From Blasia pusilla (Eukaryota; Marchantiophyta; Marchantiopsida; Blasiales), in the NCBI GenBank assembly GCA_050084515.1, contig CM114274.1, forward strand, positions 16,120,001 to 16,184,000: DNA of 64,000 bases, read 5' to 3'. Positions 8,440-20,700 of the stretch are shown here, in pieces (the stretch's first letter is position 1; each line of letters begins with the position of its first letter). The notes under the pieces are model-generated. The model ran no database searches. It was not told the DNA's origin and saw nothing but the letters and a program-made list of their open reading frames with translations. The translations under genes and the position numbers were made by a program.

Positions 8440-11400
8440 GCAATCTGAGTATGATTCGCCTAGTCATGAACGGGAGGACCCTGGGAGCTCAGTGAACAAA
8501 GAGATTCGGGAAGTCAAGCCTAATGTGATCGTGAAAGGTGCAGTCGAAGAGGTAGTGATGTTCATCATCAACAAGCCCCGAGTTGCAAAATCTACATAAT
8601 TTGTCCTCTCTTTTCTTCGTGAGAATTTTCCTTTCTCAATCTCCAGTCAGAGAGCCACATCTGAATCTCCCTAATGTATGCGTAACTTAGTGGGAATGGG
8701 GGCAGAGATGTAGGAGGCTTCTTGCATGGATCTCTGATTGTTCATGAGGGTGTGGTAGCGCCTCATTCTTTCACCATTTTTGTGAGAGGAATTCCCCCGC
8801 TTTCCCAGGCAGTGTGTCGGCCCATTGATTGATGGCAATGTTATTGTTGTGTAATTGTTTAGCAAGGTCTTGGTGGGTGGCCGAGGTAGGTCACCGATGG
8901 ATATTCCCCATTTCATGAGCCACTCCATGCAGTCATAGTACCAATTTTTAGCCCCAAGGGTGGCACTACTTTTTGAAACCACGTAGGGCCTGGCGGATAG
9001 ACGATTGGGATCGTCCTCGCAGATATCCTCAAGGTGTTGGAGAAATGTGATTAGATTCTTAACAGACATGGATCTCCATTGGTACCTCCCCAAACTCAGC
9101 CAATAGAATGTCGTGGGGAGTGGTTTTCCTAATGCCCGGACTTTGACGCATGAAGAGTTTGAGGGGGCCTCAAGGCCCTGGGGCCAAGCCTTGGAGTGGG
9201 CCCCACACTTCAGATGCATAGAGTGTTTGGGATCACGAGCTTTGAAGAGATGGAGTTTTCTGTGGAATATGCCGAGTTCCATTCTTCGCAATTGGATTGT
9301 TGTAGGTGTAGATCCCTCAAGCTGCATTGATCTTATTACGACTCCCATTAGCTCTCCATTGGTTGTTGGGTTTGAGTTGCACCCCAGGGTATATGTACTC
9401 ACCCACAATCTCAATGATCTCCCTTCTCATTCCTGGCGGAAGGTGAAAGTGTGTGACATTTGCGCCCGTGAGGGAGTGTGATCCAAAGATGATTATCTTC
9501 GTCTTGACAAGTTGACTTCCATGCCCGATTTGTTGCGAAGCTTGAAAGTGCATTCAGGTAAAGTTGGAGCCCATGTCTTTGTTCTAGACATCGAACTATA
9601 TCATGCATACAGGAGCGAGGGGATGAGGCGGTGTGCTAGCTCTGGTGGATCTCCATTCACTCGAAAGCACCTCTTCAAGTTCGTCAATGTAGAGCCCAAA
9701 CAATGTAGATGAGAGGGGCATCCTTGTTTGACTCGGTGTTGGAAGATAAAGTTTCAGATCTGCCCCTCTTAGTGGCAATCTGTGCAAACACTGAGCATAT
9801 AAGACCTTGATCGCTGTAAGTTGTTGTGGTGGGACACCCAACTCTTCAAGTCGTTTCAAAGGAGCGCCCTTGGGGGTGTGTCAAAGGCCTTCTTGAAGTC
9901 TACAAAACAGAGAACAATTTCCCGGGCTTGAGACCAATTCTCGACTTGGAAGTTTCTTCAATCAGTACCGGAGTGTGAGAAGGTGATCCAGGGTGCTATG
10001 TGAGTGTCGGAAACCTGCTTGTCCTCTGGCTCGCACCTTCTTTTCTTCAGCCAAGTCGCTGATTTTCCTTTCCAGCAGAGCCCATACAACTTGGCCATGA
10101 GGGAGCTCACCATGATCGATTCAGTAGTTGGATGGTATCATTGGGTCTCTAGCCTTGAAGAGTGGGTAGATCGTATTCATTTGCCATTCCGGTGGGAAGC
10201 CCTGTTGAGCTGCATGATTGAACATTCCGGTGAGGTTGGGCCAATTGCCTCACTTGCGAATTTGAACATTTGAGCCTGGCACCCCAGGCCATCCTCTGGT
10301 TTGTTATGTAGCCTTTTGATTCCTGATGTGACATCGTCAATGGTGAAGAGGTCCGGTAGATCTTGAAGCCCATTCGGCCGTGGGGTGTCGGGGAGAACAC
10401 TTGATGTTGGAGTGGTAAAGTTGGGTACTATATGTGGTTTAAATCAGTAGATCCCGGAGTGGAATGATGTTCTGTCTATTCTTGAGTATTCTCAGAATTT
10501 TTCCGATTGGTATTTCATATGTTGTGTGAACTCTGTGATCTTGATGGCAATGTATTTGTGTTTCTTAGACGTACCAATCGTTTGTAAGTTTTCGCAACAA
10601 TCGAGTGTGTGGAGAGTGTGGATCCTCCCCTCGGCCGGTGATTCGGCTCCTGGGCCTCTTTTGATCCTTGTCAAACCAGGGTTGGGAGAAGAACGTAGAA
10701 GTGGATCTAATGTGTTTGCCTCGGCCGGTTGGAAAGGTAGGACTTTTCGCAACATTGATGTAGGATGTCGGCCGAACTCGATCGTGTTCACTTGTGGGTG
10801 AGCACTTTGTAAGAGCCTTGTTGACGAGTGTGATGAGTTCATCTTTCTTTTCCTAAAGGAAAGTGTATCGACACTTGGTCGGCACGGTTACTTTTCTGCA
10901 GCCTCGGGATGGTTTTGGAGACCATGATGTCAAAGTAGAGTGGTTCATGATCGATTCTAGAACGGGTGTGACCCACATTGGCAACCAGATGTGGTAGTTC
11001 TTTGTACTTCCCCAATCAGGTAGTCAACCACCGATGTCGAGGTTTCGTGTTGGAGTCGAGTGTCCAATGGAAGTGCGACCTCCTAAGCGTGGGCCACATA
11101 GCCATGCCATTGGCGAGTACCAAACAATGTGTTGAGCAAAGTTGGAGAAGTTTCTCTCCATTGGCTATTTTTCCTTGTCCACTAAGTTCTTTGCATGTGT
11201 GGGAAGAATACTTCTCGAGAGACCCATCACCGACCGAGTATCAATCCCTTCCACGTTGGTGTCGTTTGACATGTAGATTGGAGCTTGAGTGTTGGCCGTT
11301 CTCCGTTGAAATCTCCTACTAGGAGGATATTTCCCTGTGTATGTGGTGCTCAATGGATGTAGAGAGAGCCTCATACGGGAATTCTCTTTTGAGCACAGTG

Positions 11401-11800
11401 GGATTGAAGTAGCAAACAACAATGAGGAGATCTTTCGGTAACCCCACTTATTTGTTGACCTTGATCCAGAGGAAGTGTTTCTCCTCATCAATGTTGGCTA
11501 TGGAGACAAAAGGTTGTAACCATGGTGCTACCAAGCATGCCAGGCCCCGTGTCCTTTGCTTTTCTTTGTTGGTGAGTGGGTTGTGGGTAGCAAAAAACCT
11601 GGGAAGTCCCTGTGTTGGGAATGCGGTTGGAATCATGTTCATGTGTTTCAAAAAAAAGATAAGGTCGATTTGTGCCCAGATGTGTAATGCCATTGCCTCT
11701 GGACCAGAATGGTCCTCCACAATTGTGAAAAACTGCCTAAATGGATGGGTTGGTAATATCCTTCCCATCCTCCATTCCCTATAGGGAGGTCTTGTCATGT
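8440..11800 (-). pseudogene. LINE ORF2 (endonuclease, reverse transcriptase, zinc motif), decayed
   Basis: Endonuclease traces lie at 11165-11798 (RGLACLVAPWLQPFVSI, then a LLVGDFNGE-like motif in another frame). Reverse transcriptase is readable in pieces from about 10.9 to 9.3 kb: RLEELGVPPQQLTAIKVLYA, then PLSSTLFGLYIDELEEVL, then VKTKIIIFGSHSL. The catalytic Y-A-D-D site near 9605 is disrupted by a small deletion. The C-terminal part (8671-9414) contains TFLQHLEDICEDDPN, and the end near 8570 has the CRFC / DDEHHYLFDC zinc motif typical of the LINE C-terminus. At least six frame changes show it is inactive. It copies LINE RNA at nicked target DNA when intact. Confidence 0.8.
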
Positions 11801-12860
11801 AGGTTTGTCACCTCCAAGTCCTGGTTCCGAGTTGTAGAATTTCTAATTCCCTCGTTGGAATCCGAGTTTTTGCTCATTGCCCCTCCTGTTTGTCGTGTTG
11901 GTGCGGCATTTTTGTTTCTCCTAGGTACTGGTGTCGTGGCCTTTCCTTCCTTGAGTTCACTCCAAAGACCGTTGTTACGGGCAGCCAAAACCTTCTCCCT
12001 TTCAATAGGGAGTGCTGCTCTTTGCTTGGTGGTCAGATCTGGGAAGATACGGATAGCAGATCCTTTCAGGACTGCTTTACTATGGAGGATGGCCAACCTC
12101 GTTTCCATCGCTGGTCCCCGTTGTGAGGGATCAAATTGTACCAATATTGGTGCTGGTCGGTCCCCTGTTCCTTTCCCAAGTCTGATCCGTGTGAAGGTGA
12201 ATGTTGGCGTGACCCCGAGAGTTGTGAAGACCTTCTCTTGCAAAACTGAATTACAATCTTCTTCCTTGGAAAAGTGCAGTCCCATGATAACTAAATTGAG
12301 TTCTCTGGTTTTCCTATCCTGGATTTCTAGGACCCTATCTGCTTCCTCTTTTGCTACCTCTTTGGCTACCGTGTTGCAACCTCCGTGATTTGTGTTGTGG
12401 TTGTGTGCTTGCCCACTACTTCAGTCCAGGTTCTAACACGATTTGCGTGGATGTTCCCAATTACACAGTACTCTTGCATTGCTTTTCCAAGCTGAGTGTT
12501 ATCCTCTTTGAAGCAGGCAGATAAGTCCTTCTTCAATTGCATGTTTTCAGCCCTCAAAGCGACCGGCTCTAATTCGAGTTGTCTTCGAGCCGTCCATTCG
12601 AGGAGGTTCGATTCCTTCTTTGGACATCCATCGCCTGCTCTTCTTTTCTTTGCTGCATCATTGTATTCCTTCCAACATCTGGTTGGCCTGAAAGCTTTCC
12701 CATTTTCCTTCTAGTTGAGAACCGTGCCTGGTGATGGATGCCACTTCCGGATATGGTATAACCTCTGTTGAATGTGTGATTTGCCTGGAGTCGTTCCTTG
12801 TCACATTGCCTCATTTTTTTTCGACACGATGGCGTGAGTTTGGTGCGATCATTCTCCATG
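11779..12860 (-). pseudogene. LINE ORF1 (L1-type: coiled coil, RRM, CTD)
   Basis: The frame at 11779-12285 begins in the RRM-like part (IMGLHFSKEEDCNSVLQE) and continues into a C-terminal domain with the L1 ORF1p signature: RPAPILVQFDPSQR, then SKAVLKGSAIRIFPDLTTKQR, then a basic helix. Upstream (12366-12557) a separate frame is coiled-coil-like (AENMQLKKDLSACFKED, NTQLGKAMQEY). ORF1p is the RNA-binding chaperone that coats LINE RNA. Plant L1 elements usually have an RRM followed by a CCHC knuckle instead; no knuckle is visible here. Frameshifts separate the blocks, so the gene is dead. Confidence 0.75.
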
Positions 12861-13295
12861 AGCCATTTGATCTCACGGATCGCCCACTTGCCCCCGCTCT
12901 TCGTTTGCTTGTGGGAAAGATCCTTGACACGATCGTGTCTTGGACCTCCTCCGGTGAGGTTTCTAACGCTGGTTGTTCTGTGGTAGTCATGGGTGCAAAG
13001 TGTTCACTCGGCGCCCTGGTCTATGTGCTCAGCGGTGGGAATGAAAAAAAAAAATTACGTAGGATGTGCTTTACTCGGAGAAACTATAGTCCCGTCTATG
13101 GAGTCAGAGGGAGGTCAGAGCTTGAGAATCGTCTCAACATCCCTGGCTTTTGCCCGTTCCATGGTTAAGCATGACCGTCCAGGGAGGTGCAGCCCGATTT
13201 TGCTGGGAGTTCTTGGTCCCTGAGTAGAGAGAAGGGTATGAACTAGGGAGACTGTGAAAACGGGGTTGGGATTTGACAGAATAGTTGGACCATCT

Positions 13296-13297
<2 letters not shown>

Positions 13298-13363
<66 letters not shown>
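13298..13363. repeat. (GA)n microsatellite
   Basis: A pure GA run of 66 bp directly at the 5' edge of the LINE. Read along the LINE strand it is (TC)n, the same repeat that bounds the related LINE fragment at 37.3 kb. Confidence 0.98.
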
Positions 13364-13365
<2 letters not shown>

Positions 13366-13472
13366 TACCATATTAGAGAGAGAGAGAGAGAGAAAACTAC
13401 CATATTAGAGAGAGAGAGAGAGAGAAAACTACCATATTAGAGAGAGAGAGAGAGAGAAAACTACCATATTAG
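13364..13472. repeat. 32-bp minisatellite, about 3.4 copies
   Basis: Copies start at 13364, 13396, 13428 and 13460. Each unit is ACTACCATATTA followed by about 20 bp of GA-rich sequence. A single ACTACCATATTA also occurs near 14073, so the unit seems to have grown from local sequence plus the neighbouring GA tract. Confidence 0.95.
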
Positions 13473-13479
13473 ATGAGCG

Positions 13480-14150
13480 ACGTTGGACTGCGTAATGTAC
13501 CGGGATAATGAATGAATGAATTCGCGTATGTGTCAAGAGAAGTTAGAGAGAAGGCCGCTGAACTCATGAGGCAACCGCCATACGTACCTCGTCTGAAAGA
13601 ACGGAAGAAGTGGCACCAGTTCCTGTCTGTCAATGACCATCAGTCGAGCCACCTTGCAAATTCTTCCGAGGCTGTCTCTGTTATGCTTTCGTTGCAGTTC
13701 CTCCTCTCTCAAAATGGTAGATCCCCCTATTCTTCCTCCACTTCCTTCTCCAAAGTAACTCAAGCCAAGCATTTGTTTGCACTTAAGCAGCTCAGATGCT
13801 CGTAAGTGTCCGTTTCTAGAGATAATAGCATTAAGAGGTGTCATTGTATGGAGCACACATAACTCTTTGAATACTCTTTTGACGTTTGTCCCAACGCAAA
13901 TGGCTACTTTAGCTCCTTACTTTTATTACCTAAATCAAATCTGAATTTAAGACATTCAAATATGTGGCTTCAGGGAGTTACGCTTGTCCTCAAATATTTT
14001 TGGTTGTTTTGTCTCTAAGAAGGAAGTTGAGACATCTATTTGGGGAGGAGCTTCTTTTCTTTAAGGAAAAAAAACTACCATATTAAATAACTCCCCCCTC
14101 CTCACATTATAGTATAGATTGGAACAACTGCAAACTAACTATCCACAATT
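13480..14150. other. No recognisable gene
   Basis: A 97-codon plus-strand frame (13512-13805) and an overlapping 107-codon minus-strand frame (13533-13856) resemble nothing I know. Near 14118 the motif ATTATAGTATAGATT reads on the minus strand as a Helitron-like 5' end (TCTATACTATAAT). Confidence 0.4.
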
Positions 14151-14751
14151 TAACAATATATAAATGGATCTAACAAAAATATCCAATTTTCTTTTAGTTG
14201 TTTTCATAATAAATATGGAATAGTTAATAGGGTCCATATTTAGCAAACCCCAAACATGCAGCTTCACCCAAACACATTTCTATCGACGAAACGCTGTCCG
14301 TCTGTGTGTTGGGAGCGCTTGCAAATGCCACGAGAATTGGCTGGATTGCAGGCGGAGGGAGGAGGAGGAGGAGGAGAGGAAGGGAGGGACGGACGGAGGG
14401 CGGGAGCAGGATTGTAGTGATAGTGGAAAAGGAAAGAGAGCGGCGGAGAGGCGAGCTTGAAAGGAAGAACGAGAGCGGGTTTGGAGGGGTTGTCTTGTGT
14501 TTATGCATTGGATCTGCAGAGATGCTGGCGATCGGAAGCAGGAAGGTGATATGGTGATCGGGAGCACCGGTTGAAGTGGGAGTGATGATCCGAAGGAACT
14601 CATAAAATAAATTGATGAATGAATTAAGTGATTTTTACAGAGGGAGGGAGAGAAGGGCCAAATTCGAGGATAGCAGAGGCGGTCGGCGGATTTTGGAAGA
14701 GGATCGGTTGCCATGAGGTTTTAGGGGCAGGGGCGATTAGTGGAGAGCACA
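14150..14751 (+). promoter_or_regulatory. Probable promoter and 5' leader of VPS18
   Basis: TATATAAAT at about 14157 is a good TATA box for a plus-strand transcript. It is followed by a purine-rich, GC-rich leader (14330-14720) before the first coding ATG at 14752. The start of transcription is inferred from position only. Confidence 0.4.
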
Positions 14752-17700
14752 ATGCTGGACGAGTGGGCGAAGTCCAGTGTCACCGTGATTCCTGCCCGCT
14801 ATGCTGCCAATTCGAATTTGCCTCGCGAAGAAGATGATGAGGTTGTCTTTGCCCTGTGCTTGGGATTTGAGTGTTGAGAAAGGAATCGCTCTGTAGTTTC
14901 GGAAGCTTGCTTGTGCATTGCAGTTTTCATGATCTCGGGTAATCTTACTGGTCCGCCACAATCTATTTCAGACCTACGAAACTCCAGCTGGGGGCCTTAT
15001 CGCAAGAAATTTGGATAGTCCTATATTCCGCATCGACACTCTTGAACAACATGCAGCTAGAGGGCATGGACAGGTGACATCTGTATCAGCTGGGAACAAT
15101 GTAATTCTTGTGGGAACAAATCGTGGTTGGCTTATTCGGCATGACTATGGCGGTGGAGACACCTCAGGTGTGGATCTCTTTGACTTGAATCGTCTTGGTA
15201 TAGGCATTGATAACCTTGGAAAATAATGTTCGATCGATACATGAGAGATCTGCATTCTGCATTCGCTGTTCTATCGTTGAAAGCATGTATCAAAGGCTTG
15301 CTGCTCCCGTGCGAAAACTTGCTGGTAGTGGACTATACGTGTCCAATAATTTTCTTTTAAGTTTGTTTACTTCATTCTGACGTTCTGTTGTCAAAATCAC
15401 ATGATGAAATCGCAGAATTTGACTTAAATGCGAGCAGGGGTGTCGATCACACCGTGCACAAAGTGTTCATTGATCCTGGTGGAAGGCATGCGTTGGCCTC
15501 GGTTTGCAGCAATGGTGGTGCTGAAAATTATTACATACATGCTAAGTGGAAGAAGCCCCGGCAGTTGAGCAAATTGAAAGGCCTTCTAGTAAACTCAGTA
15601 GCTTGGAATAAGCACCAAATTAGTGATGGTAAGGCGGTTGATTTCTTGTCCAATTTGAATTCGTTTTGGAGCCAAAAATTACTGCTGAAGCGTTATCTTT
15701 GGTTGGGAAGTTTTTTGGATAAAAGTAGATTCCGAGTTTGACTTGGGGGTTACTATCACTCATCACTACAAGGGTGCTATGGCAGCGTCAACTCGGGATG
15801 TCCTACTTGGAACTTCGACAGGGCAGCTTTTTGAACTGTCAGTTGAGGAGAAAGACAAGAAAGAAAAATATATCAACAAGCTATTCGAGCTCACAGAAAT
15901 GCCTGCGTCATTTGTGGGTGTACAGGTATGAACTTCCTTCTCTCGTTATAAGTCAGGTATATAGTTGCTTAAGCAGAACAGCTGGTGTCGTCAGATTATG
16001 TTCAGCAGGTTTTGTCTTGGGAAGGCTAAGCGTGCATAATATTCTTACAAATTTGCGTTGTCAGGGTCAGTGCAGACAATTTTAAAAGTACAAAAGTTAG
16101 TACTATGATGGGATTTGCCCAAGACTGCCATTCCCTTGGTAGATTGAGTTGGAACTAACATGCAGGCATTCTGACGCATGGTGTATACAGATGGAGACAG
16201 TTGGTACAGGTCCGACATTACGCTACATGGTGATGGCTGCCACTCCTTCTCGTCTTTATACGTTTGTGGGGAATGGCTCTTTAGAGGTAACGGACTGAAC
16301 TTAGTCTGCTAGGCTATTTTTTTTGAGGTTTTTGTGTTTCTAATGATATCTGACTTAAACCTAGGTTTCTTACTGCTGAGAACAAGTGTAAGGGTAATTG
16401 GCTCGATCATATTCATTGAGTAAATCTTACTCCTAGGATGAAATTTTGCAGTTTCTACTGGTTGCTTTGCCTGGCTGCGATGCAATTTATTTGTCCCTCA
16501 GCTTTGAGGACTGCTTTAATTATGTGGCAGGAGACCTTTCAAGCATATGAAGACCAAGTTATCCGCTTCACTGAGCTTCCTGGAGATCTGCCCAACAGGC
16601 AAGGAGAAGTGTATTATCTGTGAATTATTCCTGCATGGAATTATTGATGCTTCAAATGAGTATTCACTCTGGGCATTCCAACATTGAGACGGTTGTGGTG
16701 TTTGACTCTTCCACAGTGAACTGCATTTTTTTGGCAAGCAGCGACGATTGGAACGATTTGCCTGGCTTGCCGGGCTTGGAATCTACTATGGGCATATCAA
16801 CCTTAGCACACAGCAGAGGTACTTAGTTACCAATGCCGTGCATCTCAAGGCAATGGCTATACTCTGTTGTTCAAGTCAACACTTCCTCATGTGATCCTTT
16901 ACTTGGTTAACAGATTTTATGTATCCTGAACAATTCCAGAAATGTGCTTCTACGTCTTACAAAGAAGTTGACAAGAAGTCAGTTAGAAGTAAGGAGTTGC
17001 AGCTGTCCTTTTTCCCTGTTTATCTGGTATTGCGTAGGAATGAGATATGAGACATAGTCCTATCTGATTCGTTTAACCTGTTGGAAGGGGATTTTTGGTG
17101 TGTTGGGTAGTAATGAGGACAATATTGTGGAGCAAAAGTCTCTCTTGAAGTACTCAGGGATCTCTGGAGAGGCGAACACAGTGAAGCCCTGCTCTCTTGC
17201 ATTGACTGAGTTTCACTTCCTTGTTCTTTATGGACAGAGTCTCAAGGTAACCATCTATTGTAGATATGTGAAGTAATCCCTCATTTGTAGAAAAAGTTGT
17301 GATGTTCTGAGACTAGTTAGAAGAAACTATCCAGGGTCCCTGATGCCAATTTATTGCCAAAGATTGGATCAAGCTTACCTAAAGCTTCAGGATCCTTAAT
17401 TTCGTTTCGTTTCTCCTTCGTGATGTGGCAGGTGGTGAACATTCAAAGCCAAGAAGTTGTGGAAGAGCTACGCCTTGATGGAAGCCTCAGCTCAAGTTCA
17501 ATGCTTGGTCTGTGTTCAGATAGTGCTGCTGGTGTCTATTATGCATACAATGAGAGCTCCATTTTCGAGGTCAGACAACTGAACAGTCGGATATTTTTGT
17601 AACGATTTTTGTTGTAGACAAGCTTTCTGGTTGAAGTAAAACTGATAGAAACAAGACAACCACAGTACTTCTAAACCTCAAGTCTCAGTCACTCAATCAC

Positions 17701-20700
17701 AATTAAACTCTCTCAACATAGTGAATGGGATTTAATGCAGCTCCCCAATGCTCATAGAATGGAGCAGTCTTTTAAACTCCTGCATTACCTGACAGAATAA
17801 ACTGAAGACTAAATGTGTCACCCGCTGTCTTTCAGCTCAGATCAAGTAGATCATTGCATTGCATTAGGTAGGCATTCTCTCTGGGCTCATTGCTGCCTGC
17901 TTCCAATGTCCCATTCTAGCTACGTGCTGCAAGTTTTGTGGTTCCGTGTCCTGGGGTCTGAATGAACTTTCACAAAACGAACTCATTAGCAGCAAACACC
18001 AGAAGTTCATGGAAAACGTGGAGTGAAAAATGAAGCAATGCACAGATCTCCTCCTGATCACATCAAAGATCAAACTGTACCTCTTGCCAACTCTTCACCG
18101 GGTCCAATGCTATTTTATACGAAGGGCCAATTATGATGTACAGGTCTTAAACTGAGAAATGGAAATCGTACACTACAAAGTCAAGCTGGGAGATGTATCA
18201 ATCAAAGAAGTAAATTTGCCATATGCATGTACTCTGGAGTGTTTTTTCAATTTGTCTGGCTTGCTGGTGTATTTTTTTTGGGCAGTGACCTGTACGACTT
18301 GTTAGGACGACCAGTGTGGTGCTTGTGCTGTGCACGGTAAATGCAAATTAGTACGGCCGATGTCCGAGCACTTTACGTGTTTTCTTTCTTCTCGGGTGAC
18401 ATGTGTTATGCTAAAAAGTTTTTTGAAAGTACATTTGCAATCTTCTGGTAATAGGATAGATGGCTCCAAGATGCTTGAGCCAGAAATTGTCTCCATAAGT
18501 CAATGAGTTGCCATCTGACCACCTCTTTTGTGAGAAAAGAGAGGATTTTCTCTGGTGTTCTTGTTGTGTTTTGTCTGCTCTTTCATGATATGGTTCACTT
18601 CTTGATGAGTATCTGTATTCTTCATTGCAGCTTGGATAAAGTGTTTTGGGATTTGATGTGTTTTTTGGGATTCTGGTGTTGTCTGCAGGATGTGCGAATG
18701 ATATTCATGTGTGAATTGAGATTTTTGTTACTATTTAGAAAGAGGAAATTATGATTGTGGAAGAATGCTGACTCTTCCTCGTATTGGGAGTACAGATTTC
18801 AGTTAATGATGAGGGCCGTGACATGTGGATCGTCTATCTAAATATGAAGGAGTATGCTGCAGCTCTTGAGCATTGCAGAGATGTTTTTCAAAGGGATCAA
18901 GTGTATGCAACACAGGTACAGTGCCGGTATTGGTATAGGTATAGAATCTGAATCTTGGACTTTTTTGATATCTAGTGTACTTGATTACATTCTTGTTCAG
19001 TTGACATTCTGGTAGAAAAACAGAAAATCGGTAGAGTTTATATCAGGAAAATGATGTGAGAGTGCCACATGGACTGGTTAACTTCATTGCGCATGATGGA
19101 TAGTTTACTACCTGTCTGCTTGGTGAGATTAGAGAACAATAGCTAGGTTGGAAACAAATGTGGAGATGGTACATGTATTCAGTGCTGGTCCAGATGATAT
19201 TTCTGCTCTCAGGGACCCACGTGACTTTAGTTGGTTTCAACATGATGTTACTGAGAAAGTTTGTGTAATTTTGCAGGCACTTGCTGCATTCAAGAGCGGA
19301 GACTATGACAGAGCAGCATCATTCTATGCAAAAGTAAGGAAACCTCTTTTATTTTTCATGAAGGTGTACTAGAGGGAAGATAGGGTGGCAACAAGTTTGT
19401 TGATTGGGCTTAAGAACTTTGAATTCTTTACCACTAGTAAGCTTTCAAGATTGAGTCTGGGCAAGTAGGTAATTAGATGAGTGGTTTTCATCAGAAGAAG
19501 TATGGTGGTCATCCTACTCAGTCTGTTAACATCTGCGTGCATACTTCAGTTCAGGTCTAATAGCTGTTTTAGTGGTGAAAAGTGTCAATAGAGACAACAC
19601 TGTGTAACGAAGATCTGTGAACTCCTTTACCCACACCGATGTCTGCGTGTTTAAATGGAAAACTAGCTTTAGTCAAGACTTTTATGTGACTCGCAATTGA
19701 GACGTTCCATGTCATTTAAATACTTGGAAATCTATGATTGCAAGTAATCTAGGTGCAAAATTGTGGAGTTTTCCCCATGTGTATCATATGTCTCTAGATA
19801 TGGTCGTCTATATTGTAGCTTGGATACTATCTGTGGGCTTTACCGGAGGTACTTTGGATGGTTGACTGAAGCTCACCAAGCTGTTGGTGCTGTAGGCAAA
19901 CACTGTGGCCACATTTGAAGAAGTTGCTTTGAAGTTTGTTTCTGCTGGTGAGCAGGTAAATAAAATCTCTGTGAATCCTTGATAGTGCCTAAAATTATGT
20001 CTTATCTACGTCCCTCCACTAAATCGATGAGGCATGAGCTCTTTTGTTGTTGTTTGGCTCTCATTTATGTTGTTGACATGGTTGTCAGGATGCACTAAGG
20101 ACGTATCTGTTGAGGAAGCTCGATCATCTTGGCAAGGAGGACCGCGCACAAATTACTATGATTTCAACGTGGGCATCTGAGCTTTACTTGGATAAGGTAC
20201 TTGTAGTTGGGCAAGCAATACTTATTGTTAAATATGCCCTATTGAATCTCTAGTTGTGATGTGAAAGGTCTTAGCTCAGGGCATCTGCACTGCTATCCTT
20301 AGTCAGCAAACAAATTGTCTCTCTTCTAAAGTATGTGATGAATAATTGGGCAGTAATCTGTGATTGTACCTTCATCCAACTGAGTGGCAGACTCTTTGGT
20401 GCATATCTACACAAGCTACCCACTTCGTTAGTCTTTCTCCATTGGGTGGCATAAGTTCCAGGTGATGTTTTCCTCTAGTTTTGGCCTAGTGATCCACCAT
20501 TGAATTTTTGTTTGGGATGCTTGTGTGATTCTTTCAGCTTTCTCACATGGTCGTGGGTTGCCTAAGTAGATCAATCGGCTCCTTATGGGAGAGCACAAAC
20601 AAAAAGAGGAAGGAAGTAATGACAAAGAGAATGCTGAGTATCAAGCGACGTTGACTGAGTTCCATGCCTTCCTCAGTGACTGCAAGGATGTCCTTGATGA

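Larger units (their letters stand above)
8294..13297 (-). mobile_element. L1-like LINE with L1-type ORF1, decayed
   Basis: On the minus strand this reads ORF1 (coiled coil, RRM, C-terminal domain), apurinic-type endonuclease, reverse transcriptase and a terminal zinc-finger motif, in standard LINE order. All parts carry frameshifts and stops. Its 5' side abuts the (GA)n tract at 13298. Its 3' end, close to 8294, shares the stretch AAAACTAAGTCCCATGG with the LINE fragment at 37.3-38.0 kb. Confidence 0.85.

Noticed and set aside
13298-13472. CRISPR-like array
   Set aside because: The spacers are not unique; it is a GA microsatellite plus identical 32-bp units in plant DNA.
13512-13856. Opposed ORFs beside the minisatellite
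   Set aside because: No recognisable protein in either direction and no promoter or splice context.
15011-15226. VPS18 starting at 15011
   Set aside because: The codon there is TTG, not ATG, and open frame continues upstream to a good acceptor at 14971, so this is the inside of exon 2.
16912-16990. Extra VPS18 exon after the AG at 16912
   Set aside because: It gives a sequence unlike VPS18 and breaks the phase; the acceptor at 17110 restores both.
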